Shown in pieces: positions 26,237 to 34,897 of a stretch of 64,000 nt of DNA. Under the pieces are notes generated by a model, which was not told the origin of the DNA, did no database searches, and saw only the letters and a list, made by a program, of their open reading frames with translations. Position numbers and translations under genes: made by a program. The stretch is from contig NZ_FSQT01000001.1 of the NCBI RefSeq assembly GCF_900143515.1, positions 372,001 to 436,000 of the forward strand. Direction: 5' to 3'. Source of the DNA: Micromonospora cremea (GTDB taxonomy: Bacteria > Actinomycetota > Actinomycetes > Mycobacteriales > Micromonosporaceae). Every line of letters starts with the position of its first letter. Positions within the stretch are counted from its first letter, which is position 1.

Positions 26237-29194
26237 ATGCGCAGACCCAAGGCACCACCCGCCCTCGCCATCCTGGCGGCGGCCGCCCTCCTCGGAACCA
26301 CCGCCCAGGCCGCGAACGCGGCGACCCCGTCTCCGACGGGCATGACGACGGCCGCGGAGGCGTTCCTTCCGGTCACCGTGGCGCCCGCTACGGACACCCC
26401 CGCGCTCGTGGAAGACCTGGCCGACCCGGTCGACGCCACGATCGCACCGAACAAGGCCGCCAAGGCTCACCTCGCGGGCCACAAGGACCGCTACAAGATC
26501 GCCGACCCGGCCGGCACGCTCACCACAGCGAGCGTCGACACGCAGGGCGCGCGGGAGACGGTCCGGCTGAACCAGAAGTACAAGGGCCTGCCCGTGTTCG
26601 GCGCCCAGTACGTGGTGCGTATGGAGAAGAAGGCCGGCAAGCGCACGGTCACCGGCACGTCGGGCAACTACTTCACGGACCTCGACGTCGACACGACGGG
26701 CACCACGATGCCCGCGAACGTTGCGATCTCCCGAGCGGTCGAGGACGTGCGCAAGAGCCTGCACCCCGGCGCGGCCGTCGTGGCCGGCGCCCCGCGGCCC
26801 GGCACGACGCCCGACGCGGCCCACGCCGACCTCAGGGGCACCGACCAGGGGCTCGTGGTCATGCCGACCGGCACCGGCCTGCTCGCGCGGCGCGTGCTCG
26901 TCAAGGGCAAGGACGTCGCCACGGGCCAGCCCGTGCTCCGCGACGTGTACGTGGGCGCGAAGAACGGGATGACGCTGCTCAGCGTCAGCCGGATCAAGGC
27001 GTTCGCCACCGCGCAGCAGGCCGCCGCCCTGGCCGCCGACGGGACCGCCGTCGCGCCGCATGCCGCGACGGAGTCGACCCCGGCGGGCAACGGCACGACG
27101 CCGGTCGTCGGCGAGGGCACGAGCCTGCACGGCGCCACGGTGCCGGTCCCGCTCGTCCGGACCGACGACGCCAGCTCCTACCTCATGATCGACCAGACCC
27201 ACACCATCGCGGACGGCCGGACGGTGCCGATCACCACCTGGGACGCTCGGGGCCGGGACTACTACGAACTGCTCGACGGCCAGCTGCCCGAGGGCGTGGG
27301 CCCGTTCGCGTCGCCGTCCAGCACGCTCGGCGCGGACCTGACCGACGCCGGCGCCGTGGACGCGGCCTGGGACGCCGCGAAGGTGTTCGAGTGGTTCCAG
27401 ACGAAGCTCGGGCGCAACAGCCTGGACGACGACGGCATGCCAATCAACTCGATCGTCGGCATCACCTACGGCGGCTACCCGTTCGTCAACGCGTACTGGG
27501 ACGGCACCCGCATGGTGTACGGCAGCGGCGACGACGAGTACCTGCCGCTGGCCGCCGACCCGGACGTCGTGGGCCACGAGATGACGCACGGTGTGGTGGA
27601 GAACTCCGCCAGCCTCGTTTACGCCGGCCAGCCGGGCGCGCTCAACGAGGCGATCGCCGACTACTTCGGCAACGCCATCGACCTCGACGCGGCGGGCACG
27701 TCGATGTCCGACCCCGAGGCGAGCCTGATCGGCGGCGACCTCTGCCGCACCCTGGCGCCCACCAGGTGCGCCCTGCGCAACCTCGACGACGGCGCCACCA
27801 CGGCGGACTTCCAGCACCTCATGGACACGCCGCAGATGGACGACGGCGGCGTGCACCTCAACTCGACGATCGTATCCGGGGCGCTGTGGGACCTGCGCCA
27901 GGCGTTCGGCGGCCCGGTGGCCGACAAGATCGTCTACCGGGCGCTCACCGACTACCTCACGCCCATGTCCGACTTCGTCGACGCCCGTGACGCGGTGCTC
28001 GCCTCCGCCAAGTCCGCCGGGCTGAGCAACAAGGACCTCAAGGTGGTGCAGGCGGCGTTCGACTCGCGCGGGATCACCGCGACGTGGAAGGCGAACCTGT
28101 ACGGCAAGAACACCGACCTCCTGGTCGACCGGCTCAACACCGGGCTGTACGTCGACATGACGGCGAGCATGGCCGGCGGCTGGTTCACCGTGCCGCGGTC
28201 GGACGCGAACCACACCCAGCCGCCGTCGATCTGGGTGGGCCGAACCGACGGGAAGGTTGCGCCGTACCGGATCTCCCCGAACGACGGGAACAGGCACAGC
28301 TTCCCGCACACCGATGGCAAGCGGGTCGTGTGGCTGTCGGTCGAGGAAAACCCCGACTCGCCGACGTGGGAGATCAACCGCATCCTGTCGGCGCCCATCG
28401 GCGGCGGCACCGTCGAGGAGCTCTACAGCTCCCCGTACGGGATCGACGGCCTGGGCTTCGACGGCACGGTCGTCGCGTGGAGCCAGTACGAGCCGACCCA
28501 GGGGTACCGCGACGTCGTGCGCTACCTGCAGGGCAGCTCGCGGACCGTCCACACCCTCGCGCACCCCGATTGGCTCGGGAACGCGACGGCCCCGAGCGTC
28601 AAGAACGGGAAGATCTCCTACGTCCGGTACGAGGACTACGCGCAGCCCGACGCCAACGGCAACCGGTGGTCGCTGGGCGTCGAGGTGTACGACATCGGGG
28701 CCGGGAAGACGACCTTCGCCGGCGGTGACCCTGGCGCCGAGACGATGAGCTACCCGCAGGTGTCCGGCACCGGCGTCGCCTGGGTGATCAACCGCGACTA
28801 CGGCTCGTACGTTGACGGCGAGTGGAGCCAGGGGACGTTCAACGACTCCGTGCGGCTCTTCGACTTCGCCGCCGGCACGAGCCGCCTGCTCTTCGAGGAG
28901 AACTCGCCGCAGGCGATCCGTGCCGACGTCCTCACGCTGTCCGACACGACCCTGACGGTCACCGAGGAGGCCCCCGCGGACCTCTGGCTCGGGACGGGCG
29001 GCTACCCGGACAACTCGCTCAACCCGAAGCTCAAGCAGTACACGTTCAACGGAACGTACGTCGGTCCGGCGTCGTGCAGCCCGGGCGCGCAGATGTTCGC
29101 GACCGCGGGTGCCGGGCGCGAGGTCATCTTCATGGACTCGTCGGCGGGCGGTTTCGGCCTGGCGTACGCGAAGGGAGCCAAGTCCTGCCAGTGA
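26237..29194 (+). CDS. secreted M4-family (thermolysin-like) metalloprotease with extra C-terminal region
   Basis: Extracellular zinc protease of 985 residues. A signal peptide begins at the ATG at 26237 (LAILAAAALLGTTAQAANA), with CAGGAG 6 bases upstream. An FTP-type propeptide follows (ETVRLNQKYKGLPVFGAQYV). The catalytic domain near residues 330-620 has HEMTH in VVGHEMTHGVVENSA and the third zinc ligand in LNEAIADYFGNAIDL. Beyond residue 640 lies a region of about 340 residues with repeated strand patterns (KVAPYRISPNDGNRHSFPHT; KRVVWLSVEE; VVAWSQYE), probably a beta-propeller for binding or regulation. It is followed by a strong terminator and appears to be a single-gene unit. Confidence 0.88.
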   Translation: MRRPKAPPALAILAAAALLGTTAQAANAATPSPTGMTTAAEAFLPVTVAPATDTPALVEDLADPVDATIAPNKAAKAHLAGHKDRYKIADPAGTLTTASVDTQGARETVRLNQKYKGLPVFGAQYVVRMEKKAGKRTVTGTSGNYFTDLDVDTTGTTMPANVAISRAVEDVRKSLHPGAAVVAGAPRPGTTPDAAHADLRGTDQGLVVMPTGTGLLARRVLVKGKDVATGQPVLRDVYVGAKNGMTLLSVSRIKAFATAQQAAALAADGTAVAPHAATESTPAGNGTTPVVGEGTSLHGATVPVPLVRTDDASSYLMIDQTHTIADGRTVPITTWDARGRDYYELLDGQLPEGVGPFASPSSTLGADLTDAGAVDAAWDAAKVFEWFQTKLGRNSLDDDGMPINSIVGITYGGYPFVNAYWDGTRMVYGSGDDEYLPLAADPDVVGHEMTHGVVENSASLVYAGQPGALNEAIADYFGNAIDLDAAGTSMSDPEASLIGGDLCRTLAPTRCALRNLDDGATTADFQHLMDTPQMDDGGVHLNSTIVSGALWDLRQAFGGPVADKIVYRALTDYLTPMSDFVDARDAVLASAKSAGLSNKDLKVVQAAFDSRGITATWKANLYGKNTDLLVDRLNTGLYVDMTASMAGGWFTVPRSDANHTQPPSIWVGRTDGKVAPYRISPNDGNRHSFPHTDGKRVVWLSVEENPDSPTWEINRILSAPIGGGTVEELYSSPYGIDGLGFDGTVVAWSQYEPTQGYRDVVRYLQGSSRTVHTLAHPDWLGNATAPSVKNGKISYVRYEDYAQPDANGNRWSLGVEVYDIGAGKTTFAGGDPGAETMSYPQVSGTGVAWVINRDYGSYVDGEWSQGTFNDSVRLFDFAAGTSRLLFEENSPQAIRADVLTLSDTTLTVTEEAPADLWLGTGGYPDNSLNPKLKQYTFNGTYVGPASCSPGAQMFATAGAGREVIFMDSSAGGFGLAYAKGAKSCQ

Positions 29195-29225
29195 GTCCCA
29201 GCTAGGGAAGTGCGACGCACGACGG

Positions 29226-29258
29226 GCGCCGGGAGCTCCTCTGAGGAGGTCCCGGCGC
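29226..29258 (+). terminator. terminator of the M4 protease gene
   Basis: GCGCCGGGA-CTCCT pairs with AGGAG-TCCCGGCGC around a three-base loop, 31 bases after the stop. The stem is long with one bulged or mismatched position per side. Confidence 0.8.
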
Positions 29259-29290
29259 GACCGTCATCAACGTCAAGCCCTGGGGACCCT

Positions 29291-29441
29291 GGGTGCTGAC
29301 CCCCGACTGCACGAGACCTACACGGTCGACGCCTGGGCGGTCCCGACGGTCGGCACCTGGAAGCTGCGCGTCACCGACGGCACGCCGGGCTTCTACGACC
29401 TGGATGCGGGCCATCTCCAGCGCTGGAGCCTGACCTTCTGA
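29291..29441 (+). pseudogene. P-domain (proprotein convertase type) fragment
   Basis: ETYTVDAWAVPTVGTWKLRV followed by DLDAGHLQRWSLTF is the end of a P/Homo B domain, a common C-terminal module of secreted proteases. No start and no protease part in frame precede it, and it lies after the M4 terminator. It is a remnant of another protease gene or a lost M4 tail. Confidence 0.6.
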
Positions 29442-29606
29442 GGCTTCGGCCCAACGGTCGTCACCGGCGTCCGCCCCGGTAGAGGGCGTAACGGCCACCG
29501 CTTGGTCACGAGGGGTTGTGACCCTTGGAGATCATGCGGTGGCCGTGCGCCTTGGCGCGGGCGGAGTTCAACGAACCTTTGAACCACCTCGCCGACCTCA
29601 TCCGAG

Positions 29607-29650
29607 CGCACCGTGACGAGCCACCACGTCGAAGCGAACCGCTACGCAGG
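29607..29650 (+). mobile_element. IS5-type terminal remnant
   Basis: CACCACGTCGAAGCGAACCG and the following CTACGCAGGA match the 3' end of the IS5 transposase gene at 20200 (encoding HHVQANRYTG). Only the end survives. It immediately precedes the GNAT gene. Confidence 0.5.
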
Positions 29651-29675
29651 AAGACAGTGGCTTTACGCTCGTCGC

Positions 29676-30143
29676 GTGATCGATACCGAGGTGACGGTGC
29701 GCCGGGCCTCCGACGCGGATGCGCCCGCCCTGGCGGGGCTGCGCTGGCGGCGGGCAATCCAGGAGCGCGGCTACCAGGGCGACAACCTGGACGAGTTCGT
29801 CGCGACGCTCGGTGATTGGATGCGTGGCCACCCAGAGCACCGGGCGTTCGTGGCCGAGGCCGACGGAGAGGTGATCGGGATGGCCTGGCTGGCAGTACTC
29901 GACCGTGTGCCCACAGCGAACAAGTACGCCCGGCGCGGCGGCGACGTGCAGTCCGTTTTCGTCGTCCCCGAGCTTCGCGACCGCCGGGTCGGCGCGCTGC
30001 TCATGTCGGCCGTGCTGGACGAGGCCCGTCGCCTCAAGTTGGAGCACGTGACGGTGCACTCCAGCACCCGGGCGGTGCCCTTTTACGAGCGCAACGGCTG
30101 GGGTCACGATCCCGAGTGGCTCAGCTGGGCCTCTGAGGCGTAG
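29676..30143 (+). CDS. GNAT-family N-acetyltransferase
   Basis: Acetyltransferase of 155 residues that uses acetyl-CoA to modify an unknown amine. The GNAT fold is visible: TVRRASDADAPALAGLRWRR at the start, VIGMAWLAVLD in the middle, the CoA-binding stretch VFVVPELRDRRVGALLMSAV, and the closing VTVHSSTRAVPFYERNGWG. The GTG at 29676 begins the domain; the reading frame upstream comes from IS5 debris. The gene is bracketed by two decayed IS5 ends of the same family (29607-29650 and 30239-30340). Confidence 0.82.
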   Translation: MIDTEVTVRRASDADAPALAGLRWRRAIQERGYQGDNLDEFVATLGDWMRGHPEHRAFVAEADGEVIGMAWLAVLDRVPTANKYARRGGDVQSVFVVPELRDRRVGALLMSAVLDEARRLKLEHVTVHSSTRAVPFYERNGWGHDPEWLSWASEA

Positions 30144-30238
30144 AGCCAGCCGCCCGTGCCGGCCCACCCAATCGGTCCGGTACATCGTGTCGCCGGCCCG
30201 GCGCAGCGCGTCCCGCGGGTCGGTGCCGTGCGGCGGCG

Positions 30239-30340
30239 GCAGTGCGATGCCAAGCTACGCAGTTGCCCGCGCCGCGCAACTGAGATCGCGCAACCCTCCT
30301 CGTCCTGGGGAAGCCAACCGCTACGCAGGATGAAAGTGGC
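30239..30340 (+). mobile_element. IS5-type remnant, decayed 3' end
   Basis: CCAAGCTACGCAGTTGCCC, CTCCTCGTCCTG and AAGCCAACCGCTACGCAGGA align in order with the end of the IS5 transposase gene at 20200-20310, with small deletions that break the frame. It supplies the last residues and stop codon of the convergent LuxR-type gene. Confidence 0.7.
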
Positions 30341-31406
30341 TCAATGAAGGAGGGGCGGCTGCGGGTGCCGGAGCGACTGGCCCTGGGCCAAATCCTGTTC
30401 CCACCGACTCCTTCAGCCACCCCCGCTCCGCCGCCAGCAGCGCGATCTGGAACCGGGTCCGGGCGCCGAGCAGGGAACCCGCATCGCTGACATGTTTCTG
30501 CACGGTGCGGCGGCTCACCTTGAGCACGCGGGCGATCGCCTCGTCCTTCATCCCGGTTGCCATCATGTGCAGGATCTCCCGTGTTCGCCGGTCCGGCCCC
30601 ACGGTCGTCAGACTGCCCTTCGGGGCCGGCCCATCGTGTCGGCTCGCCAGCGACACCGGGTCGGCGCGTTCCCACACGCTCTCGAACAGCGCCACCAGCG
30701 CCAACACCAGCGGGCGCGTGCACCACCAATGAACCCGCCGCAGGGCGGTCCCCGCGCACCGGCAGCAGAGCCGCCGCTTGGTCGAACACACCAACTTCAC
30801 CGGCAGCCGGGACGCCAGCCGCAGTTCACCGCCCTGACCCGTACCGCGCAGCGCCGTCTTGAGGGACACTGCGTCGGTAAAGCCCTCCGTCTCGTACACC
30901 GACCGCATCCGCACCCCGGGCGCCACTCCCGACTCGCCGACGGACGCCTGCGTGGCCGTCACGTACGGTGGCTTTGCCAGATGCAGTACCTCGACCGAAG
31001 TCCCCTTCAGCAGTTGCCCGTAGCGCGCCGGCACCTCATCCTCGCGGTCCAGCACCTCCACCAGGTGCGCAGCGCGCGGCCCGGACACCGCCTCGTACAC
31101 CTCGTGAAGCCGCTCCACGAGACCCTCGACGTGGGCCAGTTCGGCCCGCCGCCGCGCCAGCAGGGCGCTGAGCGATGACCGCGGGGGGCCGGCCGTCCAT
31201 CGCGGTGCCGTGCCGTCGATCTGCAGCACCAGTGCGGAGTCCGCAAGCTGCCGCAGTGCCTGTTCCGCCTGCGCCCGGGACACCCCGACCGCCGCGGCCA
31301 CCTCGCCGACCTCCGCCGAGGGCACCGCCACCAGGTGCTCCAACACCCGCCCGGCCAGTGGATCCAGACCGGTTACCGCCCACGGGCTGCCTGCAGTTCC
31401 GTCCAT
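30321..31406 (-). CDS. TrmB/LuxR-type transcriptional regulator with two compensating frameshifts
   Basis: DNA-binding regulator of about 361 residues. The N-terminal winged helix is TrmB-like (EVAAAVGVSRAQAEQALRQL), followed by a sensor-like middle. A C-terminal LuxR helix-turn-helix follows (TREILHMMATGMKDEAIARV, then VSRRTVQKHVSD). Between about 30700 and 30790 the sense frame reads CSTKRRLCCRCAG, while the neighbouring frame reads the family-like VFDQAAALLPVRGD and SLVVHA; the frame returns before ALVALFESVWERADP. Two opposite indels have therefore scrambled about 25-30 residues. The C-terminus also runs into IS5 debris. The ATG at 31406 has AGGAG upstream. Function may be impaired. Confidence 0.7.
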   Translation of the reverse strand: MDGTAGSPWAVTGLDPLAGRVLEHLVAVPSAEVGEVAAAVGVSRAQAEQALRQLADSALVLQIDGTAPRWTAGPPRSSLSALLARRRAELAHVEGLVERLHEVYEAVSGPRAAHLVEVLDREDEVPARYGQLLKGTSVEVLHLAKPPYVTATQASVGESGVAPGVRMRSVYETEGFTDAVSLKTALRGTGQGGELRLASRLPVKLVCSTKRRLCCRCAGTALRRVHWWCTRPLVLALVALFESVWERADPVSLASRHDGPAPKGSLTTVGPDRRTREILHMMATGMKDEAIARVLKVSRRTVQKHVSDAGSLLGARTRFQIALLAAERGWLKESVGTGFGPGPVAPAPAAAPPSLSHFHPA

Positions 31407-31469
31407 ACGTTCTGACACTCCTGTGGTCTGCGCTCGTACCGCTTCGACCGGCCACCCTCGTTGTGGTGG

Positions 31470-31553
31470 TCAGACCGCCAGGGCGGCCTCGTGGTCGGTG
31501 GGACTGCGGTGGCCCAGGCTGCTGTGCAGCCGTGCAAGTTGTACCAGCCGTCT
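31470..31553 (-). pseudogene. IS3-family transposase C-terminal fragment
   Basis: LARLHSSLGHRSPTDHEAAL is the C-terminal signature of IS3-group integrase-type transposases (RLHSxLGxRSPxxxE). The catalytic core is missing, so this is a remnant. Confidence 0.65.
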
Positions 31554-31739
31554 GGCAACCGAGGACGCCCGTACCAACCGATGGCCGTCGAGCCGGGAGA
31601 GCGAGATCGGCGCCTCGTTGAGGATCATGACCAATGCCGACGCCGATGGAACCCTCGGAGCGGTGACCCTGGAGATCGAAATGGACGCGTGGCCGTCATG
31701 GTGATCGACGAGGTGTTCACCCGCCCATCCCGATGCAAG

Positions 31740-31990
31740 GGCCATGATCAGCATGCCTGGTCTCGGCGTGCCAACTCGGCGCCTGGCTACTGGCCGAATC
31801 CCGACGACAGATGCCCACTCCTTCGAGTCGACTCAGCCCAGATCCCGCGACTGGAGGAAATCCACGCCCAACCTCGCCGATCGACCTCAGGAGGCCAAGG
31901 AGCATGGCTGGAGGGGCGAGGTCGCAGCGATCGAGACCACCATGGCCGCCGCAGCCCAGAAGCTCGCAGCCATGCGAATCGCCAGCCAGG
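31740..31990 (+). pseudogene. possible recombinase/integrase C-terminal fragment
   Basis: AQIPRLEEIHAQ in one frame and QEAKEHGWRGEVAAIETTM, continuing to AAAQKLAAM, in another resemble the C-terminal helical part of actinomycete recombinases or integrases (RLxEIxxNL..EA..GWxGEVxxxE). A frameshift separates them and no catalytic domain remains. The rest of 31554-32230 shows nothing else. Confidence 0.4.
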
Positions 31991-32230
31991 CGCCCGTCTC
32001 TCTCGGCATGCCGGACGTCCGCCGGTCGGCCGATCCAACTGGCGCGAGGCGCGGCGATGAAGGCCCCAGCCGCTCAAGCGCGATCCTTCGACGAATCAGG
32101 CAACCCTGATGTCAAGCGGGTCGGGCAATTTCGCTTAAGCCTGCATCCGCTGCCCCGTCCTTGAACCGAGCCCAGCCATGCTGCCACGCCTCGACGAGAT
32201 CGTTGTGTCTTCGTGGCACCATGTTGCGCT

Positions 32231-33106
32231 ATGGATCATGAGGGGCAGTTTCGTCGTGCAGCGCTCGCGTTGGGCATCCCGGACGACGAGGTCAGCCGGT
32301 TCATCCAGCACCTCCGTTTGTCGATCCGGTTGAGCGGGGGATCCGGCGGTGTTCCGGTCGGGCAGTTCGGTGGGTTGCCCCGGCTGCCGGTGGGCATGGA
32401 CTGGCCGTCCGACGGGGTCAGTCCGTTGCCGTTCATCTTCTCGGTTGACTGTGCGGCGCTGCCAAGAGTCGACGGCTTCGGCCTGCCGGCAGACGGCTCG
32501 CTGCTGTTTTTCCTGGACCACGAGCAGGCCGCTGCTACCGGGGAGCGGAGGTACGGGCGAGTCGTGTATGTGCCGGCCGGTACCGATACCGAGGTGGCGA
32601 CAGGATCCACCGACGACGCGTTCGTCGGCGAGCAGTACGACGTCGGCGCCACGCTGCGCGCGGAGTTCCCCGATTGGTTCGGGGCGGACGATGAGGACGA
32701 GGACGACCTGTCGCCCTTTCAGCAGCAGTTGGCCCGTGACATCGAGCGTGACCTGCCGCACCTGGATGAACTCTGTGCTCTGGCCAACGATCTCTGGCCG
32801 CCTGACAACGGGTACGCCAGCGCCTATATCGGCGGGTATGCCGACGAGGAGGTAGTCAAGAGTTTTGCGGAGCAGACCCTCGCGTGGCGCGAGAAGACCG
32901 GCGAGATCGTCATCCCGGTCGCGAAATGGTATTCCCATGTGGAGGAGGAGACGCACCGGCTGACGAGTGAGTGGGTGTCGCTCGCTCGCTTTCCCGTAGA
33001 TAACGAGTTCTATTACCGGAGTGACGGTAGTTTCGTGATCCGTCACGACGACCTGGCCGCTGGTCGGCTGGACGAGGCGCTTTCCGTGGCTGAGTTGATC
33101 CCATAG
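32231..33106 (+). CDS. DUF1963-family protein (YwqG-like)
   Basis: Soluble protein of 291 residues. The DUF1963 pattern is present: GQFGGLPRLPVGMDWPSDG, PLPFIFSVDCAALP and DGSLLFFLDHEQ, which in this family form a beta-barrel of unknown role. A long acidic stretch (GADDEDEDDLS) and charged C-terminal helices follow. I chose the ATG at 32231, where conserved sequence begins. It is a single gene with no operon partner, and biochemical function is unknown for the family. Confidence 0.78.
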   Translation: MDHEGQFRRAALALGIPDDEVSRFIQHLRLSIRLSGGSGGVPVGQFGGLPRLPVGMDWPSDGVSPLPFIFSVDCAALPRVDGFGLPADGSLLFFLDHEQAAATGERRYGRVVYVPAGTDTEVATGSTDDAFVGEQYDVGATLRAEFPDWFGADDEDEDDLSPFQQQLARDIERDLPHLDELCALANDLWPPDNGYASAYIGGYADEEVVKSFAEQTLAWREKTGEIVIPVAKWYSHVEEETHRLTSEWVSLARFPVDNEFYYRSDGSFVIRHDDLAAGRLDEALSVAELIP

Positions 33107-33306
33107 AACACCGGCGGCGCCGGATACGGCCACGATCTGCGTTGCCGGCGATGCCGACGTCATATGCTGGGCATCCGCTATTGCCGAATACAGCGCACCT
33201 GATGTTGGTTGCTCGCAGTCGGTGTCTCGTTGGGACCGCTGGCATCAGCCGGCCCGTGGAGGGCCGGCAACGCCAGTCGCTCGTGCTTGCCTTCGCGCGG
33301 CGAGGG

Positions 33307-33810
33307 CTACATAGCAACGTTGACGCACATGGCGTTGTCGTAGGCCGCTTGGAGCCGTTGGCTCGGGGGCGGCGCGATGGGGTCTGGTCGCGGGATGCCG
33401 AGGTGGAGCTCGCGGAGCTCGTCCATCATCTCGGCCACGAGCTTGGGGCCGCCGTCGCGCAGAAGTTCGGCGCGGACACGCAAACGCTGGGAACCGTCCC
33501 GGTATGCGAGGCCCCAGTTGCCCAGGGCGACCATGATGGGCAGGACCTGAATCCCCGCCTCAGTCAGGGAGTACATCGCCCGCTGCCCTCGGTGGGCGTC
33601 CTCGCGGGTCAGCAGACCCGCGGCGGTGAGCTGTTTGAGCCGGCTGCTCAGGATGTTGCTCGCGATCCCCTCCTCGGAGCCCAGGAGCAGCTCCCGGAAG
33701 TACCGGCGATTGCCGAACATGACATCGCGCAGCACCAGCATCGCCCACGAATCGCCGAGCACCTCGACGGCGGCATTGATCGGACATCCCGAACGCGGCG
33801 CCCTGTGCAT
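33307..33810 (-). CDS. HxlR-family transcriptional regulator
   Basis: Winged-helix regulator of 167 residues. The HxlR domain covers about residues 9-105: CPINAAVEVLGDSWAMLVLR with the conserved first cysteine, FRELLLGSEEGIASNILSSR, and LTEAGIQVLPIMVALGNWG. Members often sense redox or electrophiles. It originally stood divergent to the beta-lactamase-fold gene at 34898, and the 887-bp IS5-type element now separates them. It probably regulated that gene and the PPOX-type gene beyond. Confidence 0.88.
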   Translation of the reverse strand: MHRAPRSGCPINAAVEVLGDSWAMLVLRDVMFGNRRYFRELLLGSEEGIASNILSSRLKQLTAAGLLTREDAHRGQRAMYSLTEAGIQVLPIMVALGNWGLAYRDGSQRLRVRAELLRDGGPKLVAEMMDELRELHLGIPRPDPIAPPPSQRLQAAYDNAMCVNVAM

Positions 33811-33857
33811 CTGCCACCCTCCCGGCTAGTGGTTGCAATCTACCACCACGCCGCCTA

Positions 33858-34744
33858 AGGGACGTCTCGTAACCCCGGTGTCTGTCGGCTGAGGACGATC
33901 ATCGAGGATGCCCGGGTGCAGGTGATCTCCGCAGCGCGCCCTGAGTGGATTTTCCCGTTCACTGGTCTGCAGCCCGCCCAGTTCCGCCGGCTGGTCCGGC
34001 TGGTCGCCGAACGCGGCGGAGACACGATTGCTGACGGCCGGCCGGGCCGGCAGTGGGCCCTCGACCTGCCGGATCGGGTGTTGCTGGTGGCCGTGTACTG
34101 GCGCACGAACATGACGATGCGCCAGATCGGCCCGCTGTTCGGGGTGTCGCACTCCGCGGCGCACCGGGTCATCGACGCCCTCGGCCCGCTGCTCGCTCTG
34201 GCGCCGGTGCGCCGACGGCCGCTCGAGCAGATCGCCATCGTCGACGGCACCCTGATCCCTACCCGCGATCACCGCCTGGCCGCCCGGAGCAAAAACTACC
34301 GGTACTCGACGAACCTGCAGGTCGCCATTGACGCCTCCACCCGCCTGGTCGTCGCCGTCGGCGATCCGCAGCCCGGCAACCGCAACGACACGATCGTCTA
34401 CCGCAGCTCAGGGATCGAGGAGAAGCTGGACGGGCGGCCGGTGATGGCCGATGGCGGCTACCGCGGCAACCCTGAGGTGATCATCCCGTACCGCAAGCCC
34501 GCCGACGGCAGCGACCTGCCGCACTGGAAGCAAGCCCTGAACGTCGAACACCGGACCGTTCGAGCAGGGGTCGAACATGCCTTGGCCAGGATGAAGTGCT
34601 TCAAGATCCTGCGCGACTACCGCCGCGCCGCCCACACATTGGCCGACGCCGCTTCCGGCATCGCCAACCTCCACAACATCATCCTGGCCGGCTGACCGCC
34701 GGGCCCGTGCCGGGCAACGCCTTCACCAGTTACGAGACGTCCCT
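33858..34744 (+). mobile_element. IS5-family insertion sequence, 887 bp, copy 1
   Basis: Perfect inverted repeats (AGGGACGTCTCGTAAC) with TA on both outer sides (33856-33857 and 34745-34746). It is almost identical to the copy at 49478-50364 and in the same orientation. Inserted between the HxlR regulator and its likely target operon. Confidence 0.92.
33916..34695 (+). CDS. IS5-family transposase (DDE_Tnp_4/HARBI1-like), copy 1
   Basis: Transposase of 259 residues. N-terminal helix-turn-helix (MTMRQIGPLFGVSHSAAHRV); DDE core with Asp in AIVDGTLIPTRDHRL, Asp in GRPVMADGGYRGNPE and Glu in RAGVEHALARMKCFKILRDY. It is intact. It differs from the copy at 49536 by one residue near the start (ARPEW here, ARPER there) plus a silent change near the end. 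Confidence 0.93.
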   Translation: MQVISAARPEWIFPFTGLQPAQFRRLVRLVAERGGDTIADGRPGRQWALDLPDRVLLVAVYWRTNMTMRQIGPLFGVSHSAAHRVIDALGPLLALAPVRRRPLEQIAIVDGTLIPTRDHRLAARSKNYRYSTNLQVAIDASTRLVVAVGDPQPGNRNDTIVYRSSGIEEKLDGRPVMADGGYRGNPEVIIPYRKPADGSDLPHWKQALNVEHRTVRAGVEHALARMKCFKILRDYRRAAHTLADAASGIANLHNIILAG

Positions 34745-34897
34745 TAGCATCGGCACTGATTGCAATCCACAATCACTAGGAGAGGCCTCCGGAGACACCA
34801 CGGCGGCCGATGTGGCTTGCTGGGCGGGAGGGTGCGGGCGGGCGGCGGCGCTCCGGGGGAGGTGCGAATCCTCCGCGGTCGGGGGAGAGTGACGAGG

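Noticed and set aside
25976..28564. Very long open frame on the minus strand (about 860 codons)
   Set aside because: It is antisense to the M4 protease, which has a signal peptide, ribosome-binding site and HEMTH motif. The antisense frame is a GC-bias shadow with arginine- and valine-rich composition.
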